A stretch of DNA of 52,697 bases, from the NCBI GenBank assembly GCA_019424245.1, contig JAHYZV010000011.1:1-52697 (forward strand), read 5' to 3'. Of this stretch, positions 23,824 to 31,158 are shown one piece after another. Source of the DNA: Clostridiales bacterium (GTDB lineage: Bacteria; Bacillota; Clostridia; Lachnospirales; Lachnospiraceae). Position numbers and translations under genes: made by a program. How positions within the stretch are numbered: position 1 is the stretch's first letter; each line of letters begins with the position of its first letter. The notes beneath the pieces are model-generated. The model worked only from the letters and a program-made list of their open reading frames with translations. It had not been told where the DNA came from and did no database searches.

Positions 23824-25287
23824 ATGAAAAAGATAAAAGAACTTATGCCGGAGGCATATGATTTTAATGGAAAGCTTTCATTAAAACAGGCGATACCACT
23901 TGGACTTCAGCACGTTATGGCAATGTTTGTAGGAAATCTTACACCATTGCTTATTATTACAGGAGCCTGTGGTATTGGAGCAGGAAGTGAGTATGCATCT
24001 ATTCAGGTTGCACTTTTACAGAATGCTATGATTATAGCAGGTATTGTAACGCTTATACAGTTATTTTCAGTAGGACCTGTTGGCGGAAAGGTGCCTATTA
24101 TTATGGGTACGAGCTCAGGATTTATCGGAGTGTTCAGCAGTATAACAAAGGTTATGGGTGGCGGAATATTAGCCTATGGTGCTATTATGGGTGCTTCCAT
24201 TATAGGTGGTCTTTTTGAAACTGTGCTTGGTGCATTTATTAAGCCGTTAAGAAGATTTTTCCCATCAGTTGTAACAGGAACGGTTGTGCTTTCTATTGGA
24301 TTGTCACTTATTTCAGTTGGTATCAATTCATTCGGTGGTGGAAATGGAGCTAAGGACTTTGGCTCACTAGAGAATCTGTTTCTGGCATTTGTTGTGCTTG
24401 TTGTTATATTATTTGTTAAGCATTGGACAAAGGGATATCTTAGTTCATCATCTATACTCATTGGAATTATAGTTGGTTATATTGTAGCAGCTATTATGGG
24501 CTGTGTGCTTCCACATACAGCAGTTACTGCTGAGGGAGTTGAATATACTAAATCATGGGTACTTAACTGGAATAAGGTTGCAGAAGCTAAGTGGATTGCG
24601 ATTCCTAAGTTCATGCCAGTTAAGCCAGTGTTTGACTTAAGAGCAATACTTCCTGTGCTTGTGATGTTTGTTGTAACAGCAGTAGAAACCGTTGGTGATA
24701 TATCAGGTGTTATGGTCGGTGGAGTAGGAAGAGAAGCGACAGATAAAGAGCTTTCAGGCGGAGTTATGTGTGATGGTTTAGGTTCATCGCTTGCAGCACT
24801 TTTCGGTGTGCTTCCTAATACATCATTCAGCCAGAATGTTGGTCTTGTTGCAATGACTAAGGTTGTTAACAGAATTGCACTTGCATCTGGTGCTGTATTC
24901 CTTATATTATGTGGTCTTATTCCTAAGCTTGGAGCCTTGATATCAATCATGCCACAGTCAGTACTTGGTGGTGCGGCAGTTATGATGTTCTCATCAATTA
25001 TTGTAAGTGGTATCCAGCTTATCACTAAGGAGCCGCTTGATGCAAGAAGGCTTTCTATTGTATCAGTTGCACTTGGTGTAGGTTATGGTATGGGCGTAAG
25101 TCCTGCAATCCTTGCACATACACCACAGGCTGTACAGCTTATGTTTGGTGAGTCAGGCATTGTTCCAGCAGCATTTGTAGCAATCTTACTTAACGTAATT
25201 CTTCCTAAGAATAAAGCTGAGGAAACAGTTAAAGAAGTTGTTTCAGAAGAAGCAGCAACAATAAAGGAAAAGGCTGTAACTAAATAA
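23824..25287 (+). CDS. NCS2 family purine (xanthine/uracil-type) permease
   Basis: This is a 487-residue proton symporter with about 14 hydrophobic segments. Family motifs are seen in LGLQHVMAMFVGNLTPLLI, PIIMGTSSGFIGV, TAVETVGDISGVM (core helix 8 Glu region) and FGVLPNTSFSQNVGLVAMTKVVNR. The NTSFSQN form is typical of the xanthine/urate branch of NCS2 transporters. The neighbouring molybdenum hydroxylase genes make xanthine, hypoxanthine or urate the likeliest substrate. A ggagga site precedes the ATG. Its stop is 11 bp from the convergent cofactor gene. I see no purine riboswitch in the 130-bp leader. Confidence 0.88.
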   Translation: MKKIKELMPEAYDFNGKLSLKQAIPLGLQHVMAMFVGNLTPLLIITGACGIGAGSEYASIQVALLQNAMIIAGIVTLIQLFSVGPVGGKVPIIMGTSSGFIGVFSSITKVMGGGILAYGAIMGASIIGGLFETVLGAFIKPLRRFFPSVVTGTVVLSIGLSLISVGINSFGGGNGAKDFGSLENLFLAFVVLVVILFVKHWTKGYLSSSSILIGIIVGYIVAAIMGCVLPHTAVTAEGVEYTKSWVLNWNKVAEAKWIAIPKFMPVKPVFDLRAILPVLVMFVVTAVETVGDISGVMVGGVGREATDKELSGGVMCDGLGSSLAALFGVLPNTSFSQNVGLVAMTKVVNRIALASGAVFLILCGLIPKLGALISIMPQSVLGGAAVMMFSSIIVSGIQLITKEPLDARRLSIVSVALGVGYGMGVSPAILAHTPQAVQLMFGESGIVPAAFVAILLNVILPKNKAEETVKEVVSEEAATIKEKAVTK

Positions 25288-25297
25288 GGTACAGCAA

Positions 25298-26560
25298 TTA
25301 GCGAAGATACCGGGAAAGACGAATAAGGTCATCAGGAGTATCAATATCATATAATTCATATTCATCCTGTGCAGGAACTAAAATAACCTGTGCAGGATGT
25401 TTTTTTGCAATAAAACCGCCACCCTTGCCCTGTGGAAGTGTAAGAAGCTCATCATAATAGCACGCAGGAAATATTACTGGTGCACCTGCGTTTTCGTTGA
25501 AAGCAAGCCGGCATATCTTATTATTATTATTATTGGAATAATCATTATTAGAATAATTATTATTAGAATAATCATTATTGGCATTGCTGGATTTATCTGT
25601 GCTGTTACAAGCAAAATAACTGCTGTTGTAGTAAATAAATAAAAGACACAGCAGCTGAAGGCTTGTCTTAGTGATAAGTGGCTGGTCTGATGGAAGAAAT
25701 AATATTCCCTGGGTGCGGCAGCTTTTCTTGCAGCAGGTTTCCTTTAGAATATGTGAAACACCAAGGTGTACCATATCATTTCTGTAAGGCATATTGTGTT
25801 TAATGCAATGTATATGTTCCCGTTCACATATCTGTACAAGCTCATCATGACGGGTTACGGCAAGAGTTTCACAAAAGTCTACGAAACGGCTTATATTTAT
25901 CGCATTTTCAAATAGAGTGTTGTTGTTGAAGGAGGCTAAAAGCTTATTTGTACCGAATCTTTTTGACATACCGGATGCCATAATAATGCATGAAATAGAG
26001 CTGAAGGTATTATCAATATCGATTAAAAGTACATCAGATCTGCTTTTAATACTGTCAAGAAATTCTGTGGATTGTTTTCTGATGACAGAGAATACGCGTG
26101 AGTTATCAAGAAGACTTTTAATGTTCTCCTGAAAAGGGATACAGGAGCTTTCCAGATAACCAAGCTCGTCAATAACAAATATACTATCAGCAGATGTCAT
26201 AAGATGCTTCTTAATGGCAGGACAGGCGCAGTTAATAAAACCATCCTCTACAATGGTCATATTGTTGCCTTTTTTAGGGGAAACAGGAGTGAGTGTACGT
26301 GGTCTGCCAATCACATATTCTTTTCCATCATCTATAAGATTGGATTTAATAACAACTTCTGGTGTGTCCGTTCTGCAGCTTATCAGATAATTGAAATTGA
26401 AAAAATCAGACATATCCGTAGCGTCTTTAGTCTGGTTTAAAATGCTGTTTAACAGATATGATTTGCCACTTCCCCGGTCTCCGGTAATAAAAAGATGCTT
26501 TTTATCTGACATCTTAAAAAATGTAAAGACAGCCAGAGCGTCTAAATAACAATTATCCAT
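25298..26560 (-). CDS. Fusion of THEP1-like NTPase and MocA-like molybdenum cofactor cytidylyltransferase
   Basis: Residues 1 to about 185 resemble THEP1/DUF265 nucleoside triphosphatases: P-loop TGDRGSGKSYLLN (about 24-36) and Walker B-like FVIDELGYLES (about 126-136). Residues about 190-420 resemble MocA/MobA nucleotidyltransferases, with SCIIMASGMSKRFGTNKLL as the nucleotide-binding start and FLPSDQPLI as the metal-site segment. MocA converts Mo-molybdopterin to its cytosine dinucleotide form, used by xanthine-dehydrogenase-type enzymes such as the one encoded nearby. Residues about 324-348 are an Asn/Tyr/Ser low-complexity insert inside the transferase domain. The start is ATG 26560, nine bases after gaggtg. 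What the NTPase half does is unknown; coupling to cofactor or metal delivery is inference. Confidence 0.78.
   Translation of the reverse strand: MDNCYLDALAVFTFFKMSDKKHLFITGDRGSGKSYLLNSILNQTKDATDMSDFFNFNYLISCRTDTPEVVIKSNLIDDGKEYVIGRPRTLTPVSPKKGNNMTIVEDGFINCACPAIKKHLMTSADSIFVIDELGYLESSCIPFQENIKSLLDNSRVFSVIRKQSTEFLDSIKSRSDVLLIDIDNTFSSISCIIMASGMSKRFGTNKLLASFNNNTLFENAINISRFVDFCETLAVTRHDELVQICEREHIHCIKHNMPYRNDMVHLGVSHILKETCCKKSCRTQGILFLPSDQPLITKTSLQLLCLLFIYYNSSYFACNSTDKSSNANNDYSNNNYSNNDYSNNNNNKICRLAFNENAGAPVIFPACYYDELLTLPQGKGGGFIAKKHPAQVILVPAQDEYELYDIDTPDDLIRLSRYLR
25518..25590. repeat. Simple-sequence repeat (tta/aat-type) inside the MocA domain
   Basis: An imperfect array of ttatta, gaataatca and gaataatta units encodes, on the minus strand, an Asn-rich run of the NNDYSNNNYS type. 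Unit length is a multiple of three, so gain or loss of copies keeps the frame. It is likely length-variable between strains. Confidence 0.75.
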
Positions 26561-26642
26561 AGAATAAGTCACCTCATTTCAGTAAATGCTTTTATAACGT
26601 ATGTGTGTCCTGTGTGAATAGATATATATCTGTAGTAAAGGT

Positions 26643-27443
26643 TTATAGTGCCACAACTACACGGTGTGTTTTATGGTGGATATCGGTACATTCAATAACA
26701 TTAATATTATCATATATAAGAGACAGCTTTTCGTTAATAGTATCAAGGGAGTCTGTATGAGTATTAATGCTGGTAAGTATTGTTCCGGCTTTCATAAGAA
26801 ATATATTATCGCAGTATTCCAATGCAAGCTCGGGACTATGAATACACATAAGTGCGCATCTTCCATCAGATACAATGCTTCTTATGTGCTGCATAAGCAG
26901 ATGACGGTTAGAAAAATCAAGTGCACTATCCGGTTCATCAAGAAGCAGCAGAGGTGCAGCTTCTATTATGGTACGTGCCAGAATACATAACTGTTTCTGT
27001 CCTTCGCTTAAAGCTAAGAAGTCTGCTTCGTATAAACCCTTAAGTCCAACCATATCAATAGCTTTATCGGCACGTTTTATCATATCTGTGGTGTAGCCTC
27101 CAAGTATGTGCATATGAGGATTGAAGCCAAGCAGACATACATCCCTGACGGTCATGCTTATGGTAAGATTGTTTCTTTGTGGAATGTAGCTTATCAGCTG
27201 GGCCTTTTTTTTAACAGAGAGGTTTTCAAGCAGGTGTTCATTAAGCTGACATTGTCCGTTGTGTTTTATAAGTCCCATGATGGCCTTAATAAGAGAGGTT
27301 TTACCACAGCCGTTATTGCCAATAACAGCATTAAGCTGTCCTGGCATAAGGTCAAAGCTTACGTTATCAACCGCACAGGTGCTGCCATAATATACAGATA
27401 TTCCGGCAGCGGAAAATGTAGTATTGAATAAATCTGACATCAT
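26643..27443 (-). CDS. ABC importer ATPase, FecE/BtuD/MolC type
   Basis: This is a 266-residue ATP-binding subunit of a type II importer. Walker A is IGNNGCGKTSLIKAIMG, the Q loop lies in ISYIPQRNN, the signature is the degenerate ALSEGQKQLCILARTI, and Walker B is PLLLLDEPDSALD, followed by the H-loop CIHSPELA. The signature LSEGQ replaces the common LSGGQ. The gene overlaps the permease stop by 4 bp, so it is translationally coupled. With the permease and binding protein it forms a complete importer. The substrate family covers ferric siderophores, haem, cobalamin, molybdate and tungstate; genomic context favours an oxyanion. Confidence 0.9.
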   Translation of the reverse strand: MMSDLFNTTFSAAGISVYYGSTCAVDNVSFDLMPGQLNAVIGNNGCGKTSLIKAIMGLIKHNGQCQLNEHLLENLSVKKKAQLISYIPQRNNLTISMTVRDVCLLGFNPHMHILGGYTTDMIKRADKAIDMVGLKGLYEADFLALSEGQKQLCILARTIIEAAPLLLLDEPDSALDFSNRHLLMQHIRSIVSDGRCALMCIHSPELALEYCDNIFLMKAGTILTSINTHTDSLDTINEKLSLIYDNINVIECTDIHHKTHRVVVAL

Positions 27444-28441
27444 AACGCCTCCTTTTTATTAGCTCTGATAAGCAGAATGATAAGCAGTGGAGCTCCAAGA
27501 AGTGAGGTAAATATACTGACTGGCAGCTCTGATGAGGATACACTTCTTGCCAGTATATCAGCAAGTGTCAGTAAAATAGCTCCTGTGAAGCCACTTGTTA
27601 TGTATGTAAATATGTCATTACGCTTTGTAAGCAGTCTGGCAATATGAGGTGCAATAAGTCCGATAAAGCTTATAAGCCCTGTAACACATATTATTGATGA
27701 TACGATAAGAGTAGCAAGCATTAATATAATAAAACGCAGAATTGCTACATTTACACCTAGTGATACAGCTTCCTCTTCGCTTGTAGAGAGAATGAGAACC
27801 TGTCGGTATAACAAAGCTATTACAATAAAGCCGGTAAGTGTTGTTAGGAACGGAATAGCAAGGCTGTCCCTTGAAATACCATTAAGGCTTCCCATAATCC
27901 AGTATTCGATTGAAGCAAGCTGTTTTTCAGGATCTGCGGCCAGCTTTAGAAACATAAGTATAGTCTGTGCCACAGAATGAATAGCTATACCGGCAAGCAC
28001 GATAGTATAACTGTTTCTGCCAGGGACAAGATAAGCCGTAAGCAGAGTTATTATGAGGGCTGTAACAGCTCCAATAAAGGCTGATACGGAAATAACAGGG
28101 GCAGAAGCTGAAACTACAACTATTGCAAGAGCTGCACCAGCACTTGCACCGGAGGAAACGCCAACGATATCGGGAGAAGCCAGAGGGTTTTTAAATATAA
28201 GCTGATATATAAAACCTGATATTGAAAGACCAAAACCGCCTATAACACCCATAAGGGCGCGGGGAAGCCTGAGCCTTTTAAAGACCATAATTGACATAGT
28301 ATCACCAGACAGTAAGCCCTTTAATGTGAGTGGGTACTGTCCGGTAATGACAGACCATACAAGTATTGCCAGAAGAAGCAGTACCTGTATGGCTGATAAA
28401 AGTATAATTTTGTTCCGGTAATTATAAGTGTTTTTGAACAT
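27440..28441 (-). CDS. ABC importer permease, FecCD/BtuC/MolB type
   Basis: This is a 333-residue polytopic permease with about ten helices. Family motifs are RLPRALMGVIGGFGLSISG, NPLASPDIVGVSSGASAGA and the cytoplasmic coupling segment GLIAPHIARLL. At the N-terminus TGQYPLTLKGLLSG precedes the first conserved block. The subunit works as a homodimer. It lies between the ATPase (4-bp overlap) and the substrate-binding lipoprotein (9-bp gap) in one minus-strand operon. Confidence 0.93.
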   Translation of the reverse strand: MFKNTYNYRNKIILLSAIQVLLLLAILVWSVITGQYPLTLKGLLSGDTMSIMVFKRLRLPRALMGVIGGFGLSISGFIYQLIFKNPLASPDIVGVSSGASAGAALAIVVVSASAPVISVSAFIGAVTALIITLLTAYLVPGRNSYTIVLAGIAIHSVAQTILMFLKLAADPEKQLASIEYWIMGSLNGISRDSLAIPFLTTLTGFIVIALLYRQVLILSTSEEEAVSLGVNVAILRFIILMLATLIVSSIICVTGLISFIGLIAPHIARLLTKRNDIFTYITSGFTGAILLTLADILARSVSSSELPVSIFTSLLGAPLLIILLIRANKKEAL

Positions 28442-28450
28442 AAATCATCC

Positions 28451-29518
28451 TTATTTAGCAGGTGTGAATCCATAAAAGCTTTCATAGAATTTAGTTACAC
28501 ATTCTTCATAGAAATCCTTAGTAACCTTTTCTGGATGAAGAACAGAGGCAATATATATGCTTCCTAAGAAGCTTGCTGGTACAGGTGAATCCCAGGCTTC
28601 TATATCACCAGGGAGCTTTACAACCTTTTTATTCTTAACAGCATTGCAGTCTGCAAGATTAGCATCATTTATAACGTCATCTACTGAGTAAGTTGCATCG
28701 GCAGCTATTATAATGTAATCAGGGTTCCAGGCAAGAAGCTGTTCATATGAAACATTTGCCCAGTAAGTATCTGTAAGCTCAGCGGCTGCATTCTTTCCGC
28801 CTGCATTGCTAAGTAATGTGTTCTGATACATCTTGCTTCCGGCTGTTGAAAGAACAGAGCTGTTGCCTGCAAGATATACTAAAGGAGTGCTTTCACCTGC
28901 AAGCTTGGCTTTATTATCAGCTAAAAATGTATCGATAGAATTGTTAAGTGCATCAGAGCGTCCGATTGTGTTAGTTATTTTACCAACAAATGTTATACAT
29001 TCCTTAAGGAGCGTTGCATCCTCAGGATTAACAACAACAGCCTTGATACCAAGACCTTCAAGTGTATCTGCAGCTTTTTTTAACTTCATAGGAAGGAATA
29101 CAACATCAGGTGCTGCTGCAACACAGGCTTCTGTGTTGAATTCTTTGGCTGTTCCCATATTAGGAAGACTAACGATGGATGGAGCTGCAAGCTTATAGAT
29201 GTTTCTTGTATTAGCCTTAGCTTCAATTCCTACAAGCTTATCCTTTAATCCAAGTGCAAGGAGAAGACTTGTAGAGATATAGTAAGATGAAGCAATCTTT
29301 TCAGGTGCTTTTTCAAAAGTTACTGTTCGTCCAGCCTGGTCGGTAACAGTAAGAGGGTAGCTTGTGCCTATCTCGTTGAATTGGGACATGACATCAAAGG
29401 CTGATGTTGAAGCAGCCTGTGTAGTGCTGTCATTTGCAGCAGAACTGCCACATGCTACAGTTGATATAAGCATGAGCACTGCAAGAACTAAAGCGGTTAA
29501 TCTTTTAAAATTCTTCAT
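28451..29518 (-). CDS. Substrate-binding lipoprotein of the FecB/MolA class
   Basis: This is a 355-residue class III binding lipoprotein. The signal peptide ends in a lipobox, ISTVACG. The two-lobed domain shows YPLTVTDQAGRTVTFEKAPEKIAS, then GLKDKLVGIE and the helix backbone AAAPDVVFLP. The C-terminal EAWDSPVPASFLGSIYIASVLHPEKVTKDFYEE segment (residues about 310-343 region) resembles binding proteins of the molybdate/tungstate or iron branch. The start is ATG 29518 after gagga; ATG 29530 overlaps that site. The substrate cannot be proved. Molybdate or tungstate would fit the adjacent molybdenum enzyme and cofactor genes, and a metal chelate is the alternative. Confidence 0.87.
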   Translation of the reverse strand: MKNFKRLTALVLAVLMLISTVACGSSAANDSTTQAASTSAFDVMSQFNEIGTSYPLTVTDQAGRTVTFEKAPEKIASSYYISTSLLLALGLKDKLVGIEAKANTRNIYKLAAPSIVSLPNMGTAKEFNTEACVAAAPDVVFLPMKLKKAADTLEGLGIKAVVVNPEDATLLKECITFVGKITNTIGRSDALNNSIDTFLADNKAKLAGESTPLVYLAGNSSVLSTAGSKMYQNTLLSNAGGKNAAAELTDTYWANVSYEQLLAWNPDYIIIAADATYSVDDVINDANLADCNAVKNKKVVKLPGDIEAWDSPVPASFLGSIYIASVLHPEKVTKDFYEECVTKFYESFYGFTPAK

Positions 29519-29620
29519 AATTATCCTCATTTCTACTTTGTTTTAACACACTCATTTATGTTGAACAGAATATATCTTATAGCAACAGTTAAAAGAAGTG
29601 TGCGAATGAATTTTATCAGA

Positions 29621-29649
29621 TTGACAAGGCTTTTACAAGTCAGTATAGT
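29621..29649 (+). promoter_or_regulatory. Promoter of the molybdenum hydroxylase operon
   Basis: TTGACA (29621-29626), 17 bp, TATAGT (29644-29649): a near-consensus sigma-A promoter. The leader to ATG 29759 is about 100 nt, with no recognised riboswitch. The strength suggests substantial expression unless a repressor acts nearby. Confidence 0.72.
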
Positions 29650-29758
29650 TATATTATAATGTAATTAAGAAATGGTCAGGAAAAAGTTTAAAGGTTGTTT
29701 AAGCTGTACAGCGGGACTTTTATTTCTGGCATAAGTATGATCAAAATGAGGAGTTTTT

Positions 29759-30550
29759 ATGCTTAATATACAGAATTATAAGAGAGTAGAAAGTATTGAA
29801 GAGGCCTACGAGCTTAACCAGAAGAAGGCTAACAGAATTGTCGGCGGCATGATGTGGATGCGTATGGGTGATAACAGAATCAATACCGCGATTGACATGT
29901 CAGGACTGGGACTTGATAAGATTGAAGAGACAGATGAAGAATTTAAGATTGGATGCATGACATCTCTAAGACAGTTAGAAAACCATAAGGGCTTTAATGA
30001 GTATACCAATGGCTGCACTAAGGAAGCACTAAGGCATATTGTTGGCGTGCAGTTTAGAAATCTTGCGACAGTTGGTGGAAGCATATATGGAAGATATGGA
30101 TTTTCTGATGTTCTTACATTATTAATAGGACTTGATTCATACGTTGAATTACATAGGGGAGGAATAGTTTCCCTAAAGGATTATGCAGCTCAAAGCTATG
30201 ACAGGGATATTATTGTAAGCATTATCGTTAAGAAAAAGCCAGTCAAGATGTTTTATGAGGCAGTAAGAATAACAGAAACAGACCTTCCGGTTCTTACCTG
30301 TGCTGGCGTGGGCTTTAGCGGTTCAGGCAAATATAATATATGCATAGGTGCAAGACCGGGAAGAGCTGTTGTTGTTGAAGATAATGAAGGTATTCTTAAG
30401 GGCGGAGTAAATGATGAGACTATAGAGAGCTTCGCTAGATATGTAAGGGAAAATGTTTCTACAGAGAGTAATATGCGTGGAAGTGCTGAATACAGAAGCC
30501 ATCTGGCAGAAGAACTTACTAAGAGAGCATTAATAGCTGTAAATAATTAA
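29759..30550 (+). CDS. Molybdenum hydroxylase FAD-binding subunit (xanthine dehydrogenase family)
   Basis: This is a 263-residue medium subunit. The PCMH-type FAD fold is seen in KANRIVGGMMWMRMGDNRI (pyrophosphate loop, usually GGTDLL), IDMSGLGLDKIEE, RQLENHKGF and VQFRNLATVGGSIYGRYGFSD (second FAD loop). A CO-dehydrogenase flavoprotein-like C-terminal domain follows from about 165. It carries electrons from the 2Fe-2S centres to NAD or another acceptor. It is the first gene of a three-gene operon in the order FAD, Fe-S, Moco. Length is slightly below the usual 270-290. Confidence 0.9.
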   Translation: MLNIQNYKRVESIEEAYELNQKKANRIVGGMMWMRMGDNRINTAIDMSGLGLDKIEETDEEFKIGCMTSLRQLENHKGFNEYTNGCTKEALRHIVGVQFRNLATVGGSIYGRYGFSDVLTLLIGLDSYVELHRGGIVSLKDYAAQSYDRDIIVSIIVKKKPVKMFYEAVRITETDLPVLTCAGVGFSGSGKYNICIGARPGRAVVVEDNEGILKGGVNDETIESFARYVRENVSTESNMRGSAEYRSHLAEELTKRALIAVNN

Positions 30551-30654
30551 TAATTAGTTATTGATTATTAATAGCTGCGGTATTATTTATATAGCAATGT
30601 TAATGTATAGATTTGTTTATATATCGATTGATTAGTGTATGGATTGGAGAATAT

Positions 30655-31158
30655 ATGTTAGTAGATATTAAGTTAAATGGAAAGTTAGTCAAGGCAGATG
30701 TGGCCTGCGATATGACTCTTTATGATTTCGTGAGGGAGCATGGCTGTTATAGTGTAAAATGTGGCTGTGAGACTTCTAACTGCGGACTGTGTACGGTATT
30801 TCTTAACGATAAACCTGTACTTTCATGTTCGGTTCTTGCTGTAAGAGCGGATAAATGCAGCGTTACAACGCTTGAAGGTTTACAGGAGGAGGCCGCAGAG
30901 TTCGTTACATTTATAGCTGATCAGGGAGCAGAGCAGTGTGGCTTCTGTAACCCGGGCTTTGTTATGAATGCTATTGCACTTTTTAGGGAGAATCCTTACC
31001 CTGATGAAGATGAGATTAAGGAATTCCTTTCGGGAAATCTGTGCAGATGTTCAGGGTATGAAGGCCAGTTAAGAGGAATCCTGGATTACCTAAAGGTAAA
31101 AAAGGCTAAGGAAGCCAGTGTGGAAAATAAAGAAAATATAGCAGAGGAGGTGAAGTAA
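30655..31158 (+). CDS. Molybdenum hydroxylase [2Fe-2S] subunit
   Basis: This is a 167-residue small subunit with two iron-sulfur modules. The plant-ferredoxin-like part is VKCGCETSNCGLCTVFLND plus a later Cys in VLSC. The helical part has QCGFCNPGFVMNA and LSGNLCRCSGYEG. The first motif CGCETSNCGLC differs from the common CREGxCGAC form but keeps the cysteine spacing. The start is ATG 30655, five bases after ggag; an in-frame ATG-like start at 30613 adds unrelated residues. Its last base is the first base of the next start codon (atg overlapping the stop), so translation is coupled. Confidence 0.94.
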   Translation: MLVDIKLNGKLVKADVACDMTLYDFVREHGCYSVKCGCETSNCGLCTVFLNDKPVLSCSVLAVRADKCSVTTLEGLQEEAAEFVTFIADQGAEQCGFCNPGFVMNAIALFRENPYPDEDEIKEFLSGNLCRCSGYEGQLRGILDYLKVKKAKEASVENKENIAEEVK

